A stretch of 61,042 bases of DNA from JANQTF01 sp036835375 (GCA_036835375.1 DAITMB010000015.1:1-61042); one strand, 5' to 3'. Counted from the first letter of the stretch, positions 46,604-57,195 are shown. Program-made: numbers and translations. The notes: a model not told the origin generated them from the sequence alone.

Positions 46604-49600
46604 TCACATGGCTCGCAAGCTCATGTTGCCAAGAGTTGGGGCTTCTCCGCCACGTGGGGCGGCAGGATCATATAGTCTCGCTGGCGGGTACACCGAGCGA
46701 AGGCATTCAACGTTGCGAATCAATTGTTTCAGCGAGGCTTGATATACCTCAGTCACTGCTGAGGCATCAGGCAAGGGCGAAAGGCCTGTGTAGGAAGCTG
46801 GGAGCGCAGCCAGAGCTTCCAGCCACACGTGATAGGCTTCTTCGAATCGCCGCATTTGGGTATGCTCTACCCAGATCACGTGCAGGTACAGGTGTGCCGG
46901 CGCCTCGCGACGGAGGGTGTCTTCGGTGAGTCGGCGAAAACTGAGGCGCTCATTTCTGGCTGTCCATGCGGGAAGGAGCACTGTACATTGAAAGGAATAT
47001 CGCTCCTCGATCGGCGGGTGTTGTTCTTCGGGATAGCCCGGAAGGGCTTGTAGGATCGCATCTCCTGCTACTCTTGGGCGCAGCAGGATGTGCTCCATCA
47101 CGTGAAATCCTTCGGCTTTCGAGGCCAGTTCAAACAGGGCGATGACATGGCTCAAAAATTCCAATTGCGTTGTGTTCCCGAACACAGCGGGGGAGGATCC
47201 GTCTTCGCAGTCCTTCACAAGTTCCCATTGACAGCTCTCGGCTTGAAAGCGGTAATGATCCCGCCGATATCCGATGTGGAGCGCTGCGTCGAGCAACTGG
47301 CTGGCTTCTGCTTGACGGTGACAGGAGGCACTCCGAAAAAGAACTTTCTCCCCGTCTGTGACGACGAATCGCCATCCGTCCTCCTCCTGGATGGTGTCAA
47401 AATGATCTGAGGCGATGTCCACCCAGTGCGTGGCCAACTGCTCCGGCGGAGACGAAGCGGCCTCATGTGCCTTCACCCAATCGATGAGGGCATCGCGCGT
47501 GGTCTCGTTCCCATCTGGAATCCATCCGAGGGCAGGATGTTCCGGACCTTCGCAGGGTCCATGAAGTTCCCAAATGGAAGTGTTGCAGCCTTCTTCCTGC
47601 CGCTCACGGGCGACGAAGGAACTAGCCTCTCGGCCTTGCATGAGCAGCAAGTCAAACAATCCTACTGCTTCCGCTTGGGTAGCTCCATATCGGCTATAAA
47701 AAAGGGGCGTTCCGGGGGGGAGTTCTACGACAAAGCGCCAGCCTGCTTCTGCATGATGCTGAAACGTCGCATCCGGCGGCATCGTCCACGATGGTGCAGC
47801 TTTTGGCCTCATCCCAAGCAGGGCCATGACGCGAAGCTGGTATCCCGAGGGAAGTAATTCTGCCGCACGATAATCAAAAGCACGGGCGCGTTCACGACTC
47901 AGCCGTGGATAATGCGCCAGCAAAAGCTCTTTATCACGAATGACTTGGCTAAGCGAAGTCTCCTTTCCATCAAGTAATTGGTACATCAACACGCTATAGT
48001 CAGACATAGATTCCGAAAATCGCGCCAGCAAGTGGTCCAGAAACCGGGCTCGGCGTTCCAAAGCCGCCTCGGGAACTTCGATGATCCGCTCCAACTCGGT
48101 GGTCAAAGACTGGTATTCGAGGTAAAGATCTTCTTGCTCAAGAATGCCCTCAGTGGCCAATTGCGTGAAATAAGTCCGCGCTGCTGGCAGGGGTTCCCAA
48201 CTGAAGAGGTGGTGCATCTGGTCTAGCTGGGCAAGGTAATTGGCGAGGAGTTGCTCAAAAAACATCAAAAATGACTTGAGCTGTAGCGATTGCGCCTTAC
48301 GCAACGCGGTGTCAGAATCTCGAGGTTGATATCGCCCGGTGTGATAGATGCCCGGTAAATCATGCTGTGCAGGCCAGTAGTTTTTTACTTCCATGTCTTC
48401 GCCCACAGGGATCGGGAGATCTGCCGTAGCCTGCACTTGCTTTCTGGGCTGGCGTTCCAAACGCTTTTCTTCCAGCAAGGCATACACCTCCCGCTGGTCC
48501 ACCTGCACGGGCAAGCCATTCTTTAAAAACTGAAAACAGCTTCGTGTGGGCGAAAAATTGGGCTTGGTGCACTGGCGCTCATGCAGACAAATCAGCCAGG
48601 GATGCTCTTGATACAGCACGCCATTGCGGTAAGATTGGAGCAACAAAGACTTCACATGTTTGACCCCGGCGACATCCATCAAGAGGTTGATCACATCTGA
48701 GCTTCGCAGATCCTTCCGGTCGATGGCTTGGGCAAATTCCTTCGAATCCACAAAGCCGTGCTCCAGAATCGGGCCTTGAAATATTTCCTCCATGGAATAT
48801 CCCCTCTCTACCATTTGAGAAAGAGAGTAGAAATGAATGGGAGGCTTCACATGAATTTCAAGTAGCCAGAGAATCTCTGCCAGCACGAGATTCGCATCCG
48901 CCGCAGGAGCCAAGCTGATCTGGGCCTGAATGCCGACTTCTTCGGTGCTGATTTCGCTTACTTTGATGGGATCTTCGCAAAGGCTTCGTTGCGCGTGTAG
49001 CCGCCTCCAAACTTCGCGTTTCACTCGACCTTTTGTCAACGCATGGTCCTCGATCTCGCCCAGCAGCGGAGAGCGCCACGTGATTTCCCAGTCATAAAAA
49101 TAGGGATACACTTGCGTCAATCGTCCCTCTACCTCACCGCCGAGCAACTGCAACACGCCATTGATAGCGTAGGGAAAAGCCGCGCCCCGGCTCAGGGTCA
49201 AGGCCATGCCTTTCTCCGTCGTGGCCACGAGGCGGTAGTGTTGGCAGGAAGGAATCTTCCAGCACAGCGGAATCCGCAATTTGCAGAGCTTCGCCGACAG
49301 GTGAGTCTCGTGACAATACAGCACCTCGTTTTCGCCGTGAATCAGCTCAATGCGGAGTTTTCCAGGCTTGCTCGCAAACACGTGTACCGCCTCCAATAGG
49401 AAATCTTGCTCCGCATCGAAAACCAGAGATTGGTTTGAAGGCACCACATATTCACTCAGAAATCGCGTATCGTCAGGCTCACCGATGCGACCCTTCGCCC
49501 ATTTGCCCAGGGTGTCTTCACTCGCGGCGCTGTCCCATTCCCAGTCATAGAAAAAGTAGTACGTTTCGGGATCTGGATTGCCTCCCCGCAGGCTGACGTC

Positions 49601-50557
49601 GTCTTGGAGTGAAAAATGAAATAGCCCCTCGTGATGCGCAAACAGCCATAGACAACCTTCGGGTCCTTCCGCGCTGAGGAGGTAAGTGTTCGCTTCGGGA
49701 TCTGCATCGCAGGTGTCTGGCTCATACACAAATAGGTGATCAAGTTCCAAACGGGTCTTCGTATGGGGATCTTTGATCAAGAGATCCCAGGTCCGAAGAA
49801 GCTCGCCGGAAGCGCGCCGCAGTTCGACCCGAATGGGCACTGGTGATCCGGGTAGGAGGTTTCCGTCCACGTCTTCCACTTCATCAGGATCAGCCGCATA
49901 TACCGAAACGGCTTGCAACACCACATCTTGCCCAATGTCAATGACGATGCCTTGTCCCTGCGGCTGGAGATACCTTCCTTGTCCGGGCCGCAGACAAGAC
50001 AAGTCGGCTGGTCCCAGTCGCAGGTCCTTCAAGAATTCTTCGTATTCCAGACATACTTCGAATAGCCCATTCAAATACATGGCGTCTGGGGCGGCGGCAT
50101 CTTCTCCAGTCGCAGGCTTTTTGGCATGGGAAAGCTCCTCGGGCAATAAACCCTCAAACTGGCAGTCTGTGACGCGATAAGCCGCAGTATTGATGGGATA
50201 AATCCATGCGTTTCTCACGCCACGAATGTCGATCAGAACTTTGCGGAGGTCATCAAAGGTGATGGGATAGCAGCTCAATATCTGGGCAGCGCTGTGAAAT
50301 CGACCCACAGTAAATGAGCTGCCCTGATCACTTCTCGTTAAAAGATCCTTGATTTCGTATTGAGTCCGATATCCCAAGTCTGTGATGGCATAGCAGAGCG
50401 CTTCCAAGATCGTGATCCCGGGATCATGGCTGTTGTAGTCGGTCCAGCGTCCGCTGGCGAGTTGCTCGACGTATTCTAGTCCCTTTTGCCGGAGGAATAC
50501 GTAGTTTTCGCTGTCGGACAAGCTGGCATTTTTATAGATAATCGGATCGTTTAGCAT
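46604..50557 (-). CDS. eCIS baseplate wedge protein (Afp12-like)
   Basis: A 1317-residue protein with the N-terminal motif of contractile-tail wedge proteins, WTDYNSHDPGITILEALCYA followed by ITDLGYRT at about 38-65. A large middle part (about 180-460) contains beta-sandwich-like segments. Helical regions follow, with ARTYFTQLATEGILEQEDLY and similar. The N-terminal motif is shared by Afp11/Afp12-type components; since the neighbouring gene has the J-domain, I assign this one to the gp7/Afp12 position. It is longer than Afp12. Its ATG overlaps the end of the baseplate-J gene by 7 bp, showing tight coupling. Confidence 0.82.
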   Translation of the reverse strand: MLNDPIIYKNASLSDSENYVFLRQKGLEYVEQLASGRWTDYNSHDPGITILEALCYAITDLGYRTQYEIKDLLTRSDQGSSFTVGRFHSAAQILSCYPITFDDLRKVLIDIRGVRNAWIYPINTAAYRVTDCQFEGLLPEELSHAKKPATGEDAAAPDAMYLNGLFEVCLEYEEFLKDLRLGPADLSCLRPGQGRYLQPQGQGIVIDIGQDVVLQAVSVYAADPDEVEDVDGNLLPGSPVPIRVELRRASGELLRTWDLLIKDPHTKTRLELDHLFVYEPDTCDADPEANTYLLSAEGPEGCLWLFAHHEGLFHFSLQDDVSLRGGNPDPETYYFFYDWEWDSAASEDTLGKWAKGRIGEPDDTRFLSEYVVPSNQSLVFDAEQDFLLEAVHVFASKPGKLRIELIHGENEVLYCHETHLSAKLCKLRIPLCWKIPSCQHYRLVATTEKGMALTLSRGAAFPYAINGVLQLLGGEVEGRLTQVYPYFYDWEITWRSPLLGEIEDHALTKGRVKREVWRRLHAQRSLCEDPIKVSEISTEEVGIQAQISLAPAADANLVLAEILWLLEIHVKPPIHFYSLSQMVERGYSMEEIFQGPILEHGFVDSKEFAQAIDRKDLRSSDVINLLMDVAGVKHVKSLLLQSYRNGVLYQEHPWLICLHERQCTKPNFSPTRSCFQFLKNGLPVQVDQREVYALLEEKRLERQPRKQVQATADLPIPVGEDMEVKNYWPAQHDLPGIYHTGRYQPRDSDTALRKAQSLQLKSFLMFFEQLLANYLAQLDQMHHLFSWEPLPAARTYFTQLATEGILEQEDLYLEYQSLTTELERIIEVPEAALERRARFLDHLLARFSESMSDYSVLMYQLLDGKETSLSQVIRDKELLLAHYPRLSRERARAFDYRAAELLPSGYQLRVMALLGMRPKAAPSWTMPPDATFQHHAEAGWRFVVELPPGTPLFYSRYGATQAEAVGLFDLLLMQGREASSFVARERQEEGCNTSIWELHGPCEGPEHPALGWIPDGNETTRDALIDWVKAHEAASSPPEQLATHWVDIASDHFDTIQEEDGWRFVVTDGEKVLFRSASCHRQAEASQLLDAALHIGYRRDHYRFQAESCQWELVKDCEDGSSPAVFGNTTQLEFLSHVIALFELASKAEGFHVMEHILLRPRVAGDAILQALPGYPEEQHPPIEERYSFQCTVLLPAWTARNERLSFRRLTEDTLRREAPAHLYLHVIWVEHTQMRRFEEAYHVWLEALAALPASYTGLSPLPDASAVTEVYQASLKQLIRNVECLRSVYPPARLYDPAAPRGGEAPTLGNMSLRAM

Positions 50558-53500
50558 GGTGCTGATTCTAGGTTGAGGGTGAGGGAATGCGCAGCAGCAG
50601 ACACCAATACGGAGGCAGCCGTGTGACCTTGCGCTTCTTCGGTTCGTGGAGTGAGCACGTGCTCCTGCCCTTCGGCATCACGAAACACGACTTGAAACCA
50701 CACTTCGCTGACGTGGTCCACATAGCCCAATTCATCCATATAGTCGATCACCGAAGAAATATGCAGGCTCGCACCAAAGGGAAGGTCGTAATCTGAGTCG
50801 AAGCGCCAGGGCGACAAGTAGCGAATCAGATCTTCTTGTAATTGTGCCAAATAGAATCCGGGGTCTTTGCCGGGTAGGAGGGTCACGACGGCGTGTACTT
50901 TTACCTCTTCGAACAGGGGGTTTTGCACCCGCACTTGGGCAAATCCCGAACTTAGTCCCTGCAAGTACTGCTCAATTTCGCTGCGCAGGTTGTTGCTCAA
51001 CCGTGGTCGAAGTGGGTCGGGGGTGTTCTGATTGCGCAAGTCGGGCAAGACTACAATTTGCACCTGTCCAGGTCGATGCTCTATGCCTTCGAGGAGCTGA
51101 GAATGGAGATAGGCACTCCAATTTGCCGGACTTGAAGTCAATTCATGTAGGCTCTCCGAGTGCGTCACGCATTTCACCTGATACACCTGAGGAAACTGTG
51201 CCAATACCAGGCGCTCATAGTCGAAGACTGTCACGGCTCGCTGTTTGTGGCGCAGGCGCTCGCTCACCCGGAGATAAAAGGCGTCGTCGGGCTCTTCCAA
51301 GCTGCCGCCAAAAGAGGCGAATGGTTGATCAATGGTCTTGATGGTAGCTTTTCTGAAAAATAATTTGGACAGACTCTTGGCCCCCAGTGGTGCAGATAAG
51401 CGACCGAGATGGTTGTCGTTGTTTTCAAAGGTGGCCTTGACTGCGTGGAGGCGCAGGTCGTAGAACAGCCCCACACCATCGGGATGTTCTGTGACGGCGG
51501 CTCGCAGCCAGAATGTCCCGGCGGGTAGCAGCGTGTTGTCATTGGTCGCGTCGGCGGGTATGAGGAGCTTCACGATGCCGGGTCGCAGCAGGCCGTTGGT
51601 GTCGTCGGAGAGAAGCTGGCTTGGTTCGAAGAATTTCCAGCGATTACGGGAGAGGTAGGACCAAGAGATAAAGCGCTTGTTTCGGGCAGGATTTTCACTT
51701 CCTTCTGCGACCTGACACAAGAGATGGAGCACCTGCGGCGCTCGGAGTTCTTTGATGCCGATCAGGAGGTTGCCAGCTGCATCTCTAAGCACTGGATCAA
51801 GACCTGCTTGGCGTAGTAATCTTCCTTGGTCGTCGCCAGCTTGTGCGAGGTAGCGCGGAAGGAGTCGATTCGTAGCAAGCGGACCACGTCCATCGTCGAG
51901 GCTTTCTTCCACAGGCACAGTTTCCGTCCAGCCATAGGGGTGAAGATGAAAAAATTGTTCTACTGAGTCGGTCAGATCTCCCTTGGTTTTGTCTTTAAAA
52001 ATCAGCGTCTCGCTGGAGGTGTAGCTCAGGGTGAGCGAGTTGATCAGGGGCGTATAGGGCTGATTGGGGAGATTTTCTGGTACTGGAGGATCGGTGAGCG
52101 CTGCTTGAGCAAGAATCTTTGGGTATGCAGCATGGAAAAAATGCTGTGAGAGGGAAAAGGTCATGAACCCGCGCTTTGGCTGGGGCGACGCTCCCAAAAA
52201 TGGCGCGAGATCAGGATCGCGATCAAAGTTTCGGATGTCAAATACAAAGCGCTGATCCGACGAAATGCCTGAGCTCCCTTCTTTGACAAACAAGGGAAAT
52301 TCGCCCTCCATTGGCACCCCATCCCAATCGTAGTCCTGTAACAGCGAGACAGTTGCCTTAAAAAAATCGTTGCCTATGACCGGAGAGCTATTGCCCCCGG
52401 CTTCCACATACTTGCTGTAGTGAGAGACAAAGCTGGAGGGCAGATTGCCCCATTCCAGATCAATGGTGACAGATTGTAGTGATTTGCTGAACACCTCATG
52501 ACTGCCAATATAGAAGTTGGCATTCACGTTGGGTTGGGAGCCGAAGGGCATGAAAGGCTTGCTCGGATTGAGCACCCCTTGGTCATTTTCCAACAGCAGC
52601 TTGCGCATTCCTGTCACCGAGACCTCTATTTCCAGGCTTTGTAATGCTGGAGACACGAGATATTTGTAGGGATAGGAGCCAGAGACTAGCTCCCAAAATG
52701 CAGGATCTGTGATGGGGATTGTAGTCGGCACATCTTGTTTGGCGCGATAGACGTTGCCGGAGATGTCGCGGACGTGCATATGCGCATACCACACCACACC
52801 AGGATTATGAAAGCGAATGTGGCCAGTGGCCTGCCATTCCAAAGGATTGCTCCCAGGTTCTGATGCAGGATTTTCTACCAAGAGCCGGAACAATCGGTCC
52901 TGATAGACCACATATGATCCTACCAGAGGCACATTGGCCGTGAAAGGGTAGGGGACAATCACCGTAGTGTTTTCCTCCCAAACCATGAGGTTGGGGTCAA
53001 GCGCCCGATTCTGATTGGGCACCGAGGCCCTGTATATTTCAGGAGTGGCTGTGTCATCCTTGCTCACGTAGGAGCCGACCGCGTACAAATTATTGGGTTG
53101 AAAGGCTGAGATTGTATCGGGAACTTCCTCCCAAACCATCAGCCCCAGGCCTGGATGAATGTCGAGAACGGCTGCTTGAGCTTGAAAATACTGCGGCACC
53201 CCTTGCGTGAATCGGACCACACTCCCCGCTGGATAATGGGTCCCACTGCTGAACTCATTCACTGAGCTAAGAAGGGTCCAGCTATTTTGGTTCGCTATCC
53301 CGCCACCGCTCGAATCATAGGATGGGGCAAATCGGCCGGGAGCCTGCGTCACATAGTACTGAATGTTCTTCCACAACACGACCTCTCCTACAGCATAGTT
53401 TTGATGAGGGTCATATTCCTCNNNNNNNNNNNNNNNNNNNNNNNNNNNNNNNNNNNNNNNNNNNNNNNNNNNNNNNNNNNNNNNNNNNNNNNNNNNNNNN

Positions 53501-56406
53501 NNNNNNNNNNNNNNNNNNNNNGTGTTTTCAGCGACGCTGAGCGTGGCTGGGTTTCTGTCCTGGTTCGACACCGAAGCAGCATAGTAGGTCCCGTTTCGCA
53601 GGACAATGCTTCTGAATCCATAGTTCAGGCCAGGGTCCCAGGCTGCTCCAATGGAACTAATGCCAGTGTTTCCCAGCGCGGTCCACTTGCCTGTGACGCT
53701 TCCGTTGGGTTGATCTCCGGCTGCTACTTGAGCCGTGGCATAATAGAAATGTTCGTTCGCAGCAATGGTCACCCGCACGAAACTTCCAGAATCGTAGGCT
53801 CTTGCGGCATCATAAATCTCGACCGCCATCCACACCCGAATGGGATTGCCATTGACCAAGCCTGCCGGCACGCGAAGGGCGGTGTTGGCAGGGCCTGATG
53901 CGTGAGTGACACCCGTTTTACATTGGTAGATCTGGCCCGCCTGCGAGGCAAAAGGAAGGCTATCTGGTGCATAAGTAGCACTAGCTGAATAGGCAGAAAT
54001 TCCTTTCCATATTTGATCTACGGCAGTGCCCGGGGGCGCATTGGTTTTCCGGTCGAGCGAGTTGGTTTGGTCATTGATCAGCTGATACAGTTTTAGGTCA
54101 ACCGCGCTGAACACCCAATCATCTTCTTTGTACAGTTGATTGCTTCCTAGCTGATAGGAGATGATTTGGCTAGAAATATTGGCCCAGATGGGCGTTTGCG
54201 TGTTGCCAGTCAACTGTGGGGGCAAAGGAGTAGATCGGGCATGGAGCTGAAAAGTCCTGGTCCCAAATCGGTAATATTGGGCTTGTGTTTGCTCAAAAAG
54301 GGAGATCGTCTCCCCATTGGGTATGCCTTTCCAAAAGCTAGTCGCTTGATTGGGCGCAATCGCTTGGACGCCAGTCCCGGCTACATATAGATTGCCTGTG
54401 TCTTCGACAATGTTGCCATTGGCATAGTTGGTGACTTCTGGATCAAACAAGCCTTTGCTTTCTTCTACAACGCCCCAAATGAGCTTATCATCCCCAGCCG
54501 GTCCCGGCTCAATAGGAAATCCTGCGGGCAGACTTCCATTGGCCCGATAAGTAGAATTGTTGTACCTGCCATAAGTCCCTTGGGCAACTGGAGCCAGCAA
54601 GTTGCCCGCTGCTGAGTCGAAGGGAATGGAGTTGGTAGCGGGCAGGCTACTCGTCACATTCTCCCAAATCCGTTGATTATTGTTAGGAGAGATCCCGATG
54701 ACGTTTGCCTGCGAAACAAATATGCTTTGATAATCCGCAGCGCCAAAGATGATCTCGCCATTGAGATAAAAGGCATTTGGGTTAAATATTTTTGCATTCA
54801 AATCTCCTTCCATGCTCAGGTCAAAGTCGCCTTCTACCGACAGACCGTAATTGTCCAACAAGAACAACATCACGGCATGTTTCGTGTCCAGCCGCTCCCG
54901 CAGGGGTTCCTGGTCCACCAGCCCATCATGGTAGGCAATCACCGCATCTTCCTGTGGCGAAATGCGAAGGAGATACACCAATTCCTCCGTCTCAGTGTCG
55001 ATGAACACTTCTTTATCAGAGATCTGAGTCCATGCCTTCTCTGCACTGAAATAAATGTTCACATTTCGCTCCAACTCACTGCGCACCAGGGACAAAGAGT
55101 ACGTGCGCAGCACCTCTCCCAACTCACGCAAGCCAAAGCGCAGCACAATCTCTCTTTCCCCTTCCGCCAACAAAAACATGGGCGAAGCAATCGCGAAGCC
55201 CATTCGAGCGGCTGGATCGCTGGCAGAACCCAGTGGAATCCATTTCCCATCGCTTGCTTGGCGATCCGCTGCATCTGCATCCGGCGCCGCAAAGACGTTG
55301 AGAATTTCATGCGTTTCAGGATTTTCTGCGCGTGGGGCTTTATCAAAAAACAAAGTCCTCAGCCCTGTCTCTGGATCTAGCTTGGCGGGCGTGAGAACAA
55401 GCTCTTCGCGTGGAGCAAAGAGAATATCCTTGCCATTCTCGTCCTTTCCGTCCAGAAATCGATCGCTAGTTTCGAGCAAGCCACTCACAAATCCATGTGC
55501 CAACTCTAGCACCAGATGCACTTGATCGTGGACAGCGGGGAGATGCTTCAATTGGAGAACATCCCGGTAATAAAAATCCAAGTGCCGCTGGGTGAGGGTA
55601 TTGATCTCAGCACGGGGCACCGCCATCAACTGCACAAAAGCCAGAAATAAGGCGAGGTGTGGTTCGTGCTCGGGATATTTGCGTAGTGTATCTTCCAGAT
55701 AAATAGGCGCTGCGGCCAAGACAGGGCTGAGAGTATCATAAAATTTCCGGAAGAGCTGTCTTAGCGAAAACGATTCCTGAAATACGGCTTCCTCGTGCTG
55801 GGGCATACCTGCTACCAGCGGGGCAAATTGACGAGGTGGGGACACCAGCGGCCAGGTGGCCTCAAAGCGGTCCAGCGGCAGTTCTTCTTTGAGAAGGTTC
55901 AAGGCGCTTGCCTTGCGCAGATACACCAGCAGCCGACAGAATCCATCACCCGTCGTGGAAGGTATCAGCCGCGCCAGTTGTTTGGCTAAGGACATCTCTG
56001 GCACAGCGTGTTCCTGCCAGTACAAGAGCTTTTGGGCCAGCTCGGTGAGGAGCAACAAGATGTCCTCCAACGCTGCTGCCGCTTCGGGTTTGCCGATTTG
56101 CCGCTCAAATTGATCCAGACTTTGGCGAAATCGGTGCTCATAGGCGCTTGCCCGCTCCCGATGGAGCAGCATGGCAGCCACTACGCTCACGTCACCATCG
56201 ATCAAGGCGGCCCAATCACCCGAAGGTCGTCGGTTCAGATCGTGGTATTGCAAGAGCCGGGCATAGTCGCGGGCATAGACCAAGAGCTCGCTCGTGTCGC
56301 GTTCGTCCACCGAAACTGAGTCAGGCAACAAGGCTGCCAACAGGCGCCGCCGTCGGCTGGTGCCATCGTGCTGGAGGGGGTGAAGAAGAGGACGGTCGGT
56401 ATTCAT
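50551..56406 (-). CDS. Oversized baseplate J protein (Afp11-like) with inserted CBM-like modules
   Basis: 1951 residues, including an N gap at about 962-995. The C-terminal third is a baseplate J (gp6/gp47) protein: SLEEPDDAFYLRVSERLRHK, TVFDYERLVLAQFP, then the VVLPDLRNQNTPDPLRP region and LPFGASLHISSVIDYMDELG. Inserted at about 530-1245 are at least 12 modules of about 45-65 residues. Each has a Y-x(2)-G-x(2)-V core and a Trp-containing end (IWENV, IWGVV, FWKGI, IWKGI, VWMAV, KWTAL, SWTLL, VWEEV, FWELV). This pattern resembles CBM5/12 chitin-binding-like domains. The N-terminal 500 residues are helical. Usual family members are about 900-1000 residues. Glycan binding by the baseplate rim is inferred. 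Confidence 0.85.
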   Translation of the reverse strand: MNTDRPLLHPLQHDGTSRRRRLLAALLPDSVSVDERDTSELLVYARDYARLLQYHDLNRRPSGDWAALIDGDVSVVAAMLLHRERASAYEHRFRQSLDQFERQIGKPEAAAALEDILLLLTELAQKLLYWQEHAVPEMSLAKQLARLIPSTTGDGFCRLLVYLRKASALNLLKEELPLDRFEATWPLVSPPRQFAPLVAGMPQHEEAVFQESFSLRQLFRKFYDTLSPVLAAAPIYLEDTLRKYPEHEPHLALFLAFVQLMAVPRAEINTLTQRHLDFYYRDVLQLKHLPAVHDQVHLVLELAHGFVSGLLETSDRFLDGKDENGKDILFAPREELVLTPAKLDPETGLRTLFFDKAPRAENPETHEILNVFAAPDADAADRQASDGKWIPLGSASDPAARMGFAIASPMFLLAEGEREIVLRFGLRELGEVLRTYSLSLVRSELERNVNIYFSAEKAWTQISDKEVFIDTETEELVYLLRISPQEDAVIAYHDGLVDQEPLRERLDTKHAVMLFLLDNYGLSVEGDFDLSMEGDLNAKIFNPNAFYLNGEIIFGAADYQSIFVSQANVIGISPNNNQRIWENVTSSLPATNSIPFDSAAGNLLAPVAQGTYGRYNNSTYRANGSLPAGFPIEPGPAGDDKLIWGVVEESKGLFDPEVTNYANGNIVEDTGNLYVAGTGVQAIAPNQATSFWKGIPNGETISLFEQTQAQYYRFGTRTFQLHARSTPLPPQLTGNTQTPIWANISSQIISYQLGSNQLYKEDDWVFSAVDLKLYQLINDQTNSLDRKTNAPPGTAVDQIWKGISAYSASATYAPDSLPFASQAGQIYQCKTGVTHASGPANTALRVPAGLVNGNPIRVWMAVEIYDAARAYDSGSFVRVTIAANEHFYYATAQVAAGDQPNGSVTGKWTALGNTGISSIGAAWDPGLNYGFRSIVLRNGTYYAASVSNQDRNPATLSVAENXXXXXXXXXXXXXXXXXXXXXXXXXXXXXXXXXXEEYDPHQNYAVGEVVLWKNIQYYVTQAPGRFAPSYDSSGGGIANQNSWTLLSSVNEFSSGTHYPAGSVVRFTQGVPQYFQAQAAVLDIHPGLGLMVWEEVPDTISAFQPNNLYAVGSYVSKDDTATPEIYRASVPNQNRALDPNLMVWEENTTVIVPYPFTANVPLVGSYVVYQDRLFRLLVENPASEPGSNPLEWQATGHIRFHNPGVVWYAHMHVRDISGNVYRAKQDVPTTIPITDPAFWELVSGSYPYKYLVSPALQSLEIEVSVTGMRKLLLENDQGVLNPSKPFMPFGSQPNVNANFYIGSHEVFSKSLQSVTIDLEWGNLPSSFVSHYSKYVEAGGNSSPVIGNDFFKATVSLLQDYDWDGVPMEGEFPLFVKEGSSGISSDQRFVFDIRNFDRDPDLAPFLGASPQPKRGFMTFSLSQHFFHAAYPKILAQAALTDPPVPENLPNQPYTPLINSLTLSYTSSETLIFKDKTKGDLTDSVEQFFHLHPYGWTETVPVEESLDDGRGPLATNRLLPRYLAQAGDDQGRLLRQAGLDPVLRDAAGNLLIGIKELRAPQVLHLLCQVAEGSENPARNKRFISWSYLSRNRWKFFEPSQLLSDDTNGLLRPGIVKLLIPADATNDNTLLPAGTFWLRAAVTEHPDGVGLFYDLRLHAVKATFENNDNHLGRLSAPLGAKSLSKLFFRKATIKTIDQPFASFGGSLEEPDDAFYLRVSERLRHKQRAVTVFDYERLVLAQFPQVYQVKCVTHSESLHELTSSPANWSAYLHSQLLEGIEHRPGQVQIVVLPDLRNQNTPDPLRPRLSNNLRSEIEQYLQGLSSGFAQVRVQNPLFEEVKVHAVVTLLPGKDPGFYLAQLQEDLIRYLSPWRFDSDYDLPFGASLHISSVIDYMDELGYVDHVSEVWFQVVFRDAEGQEHVLTPRTEEAQGHTAASVLVSAAAHSLTLNLESAPC
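53422..53521. other. Assembly gap (100 N) in the baseplate gene
   Basis: Exactly 100 N inside the repeated Trp-rich modules. The reading frame is kept on both sides, so the gap length modulo 3 agrees with 100, but the number of missing modules is unknown. Confidence 0.98.
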
Positions 56407-56426
56407 ATCGGGAGGGAGCGCTTCGG

Positions 56427-56831
56427 TTAACGGGGGATTTCAGTGCCTTCGTTAAGGTAGAAGGGAAAGACAAAATTGCTGCGGGTGTTAGTCCCGGCGA
56501 TAGTATAAGCGACCTCAATGCGGATGAATCCTTCCAGAGGAACAGCTTCTAAATTCACTGAGTGAAGGATCACTCGCGGCTCATGGAGGAGGATCGCCCT
56601 TTCGACGAGTTGCTCGAGATAGGTTCGAAGGGTGAGGTTAAACGGCTCAAAGAGCAGCCTTTCCATGCCAGCGCCATAGTCGGGGCGCATGACGCGCTCG
56701 CCTGGCAGGGTCGAGAGCAAAATGCCGATACTGCTCTGGATGTCGTCCTTGCCTGTGAGCATCTCAATGCTGGCCGTTTCCTTGCGAAACGTAGGAGGGA
56801 AGCTCCAGCCTTTGCCTATAAAATCGAGCAT
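56427..56831 (-). CDS. gp25-like baseplate wedge protein (Afp9-like)
   Basis: A 134-residue GPW/gp25 family protein: FLGxGWSFP-like N-terminus (MLDFIGKGWSFPPTF), IQSSIGILLSTLPGERVMRPDYGAG and FVFPFYLN. It is a short wedge protein that connects sheath and baseplate at the start of assembly. I start at the ATG at 56831; the longer frame opens with TTG at 56843 and adds four residues. It lies 20 bp before the baseplate-J gene. The lysozyme-fold name is historical and no catalytic residues are expected. Confidence 0.92.
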   Translation of the reverse strand: MLDFIGKGWSFPPTFRKETASIEMLTGKDDIQSSIGILLSTLPGERVMRPDYGAGMERLLFEPFNLTLRTYLEQLVERAILLHEPRVILHSVNLEAVPLEGFIRIEVAYTIAGTNTRSNFVFPFYLNEGTEIPR

Positions 56832-56895
56832 AGCGTAAATCAATTGAGGGTTCTGAGGATTTCGTCAGGGGAATGGACCCCTGTCCCTGAAAAGT

Positions 56896-57195
56896 CTATC
56901 CTCCGATGAGGACAGTGAAGGCACCAATGACAATCGAGCCACCGTGTGCAGTGCTATCTCCCAATCGCGCGGCAGGCATCCCGCCGATCATGACCGTGCC
57001 AGACCCCATCACAATGGAGTCTGGTGGTCCTGTGCAAATACAGGTATCCCCCATGACCGCTGCAGGCATACCCTCAATGAGGACGGTGGGTGCACCGGGA
57101 CCAATGATGGGACCTCCCACGTGAGGGATTGGAGGCGTGCCCGGGGTTTGCATCGGACAAGTGTGCATGTCGGTGAGTCTTGCGGCTGGGGGCAT
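56896..57195 (-). CDS. PAAR-domain spike tip protein (Afp10-like)
   Basis: A 99-residue PAAR protein: MPPAARLTDMHTCPM, repeated GMPAAVMGD/GMPAARLGD turns, and Gly-rich short strands that form the cone at the end of the spike, with Cys and His residues that could bind the tip metal. There is no effector extension. It should sharpen the VgrG-like spike, which is encoded just upstream (122 bp). Length is typical for eCIS PAAR proteins. Confidence 0.93.
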   Translation of the reverse strand: MPPAARLTDMHTCPMQTPGTPPIPHVGGPIIGPGAPTVLIEGMPAAVMGDTCICTGPPDSIVMGSGTVMIGGMPAARLGDSTAHGGSIVIGAFTVLIGG

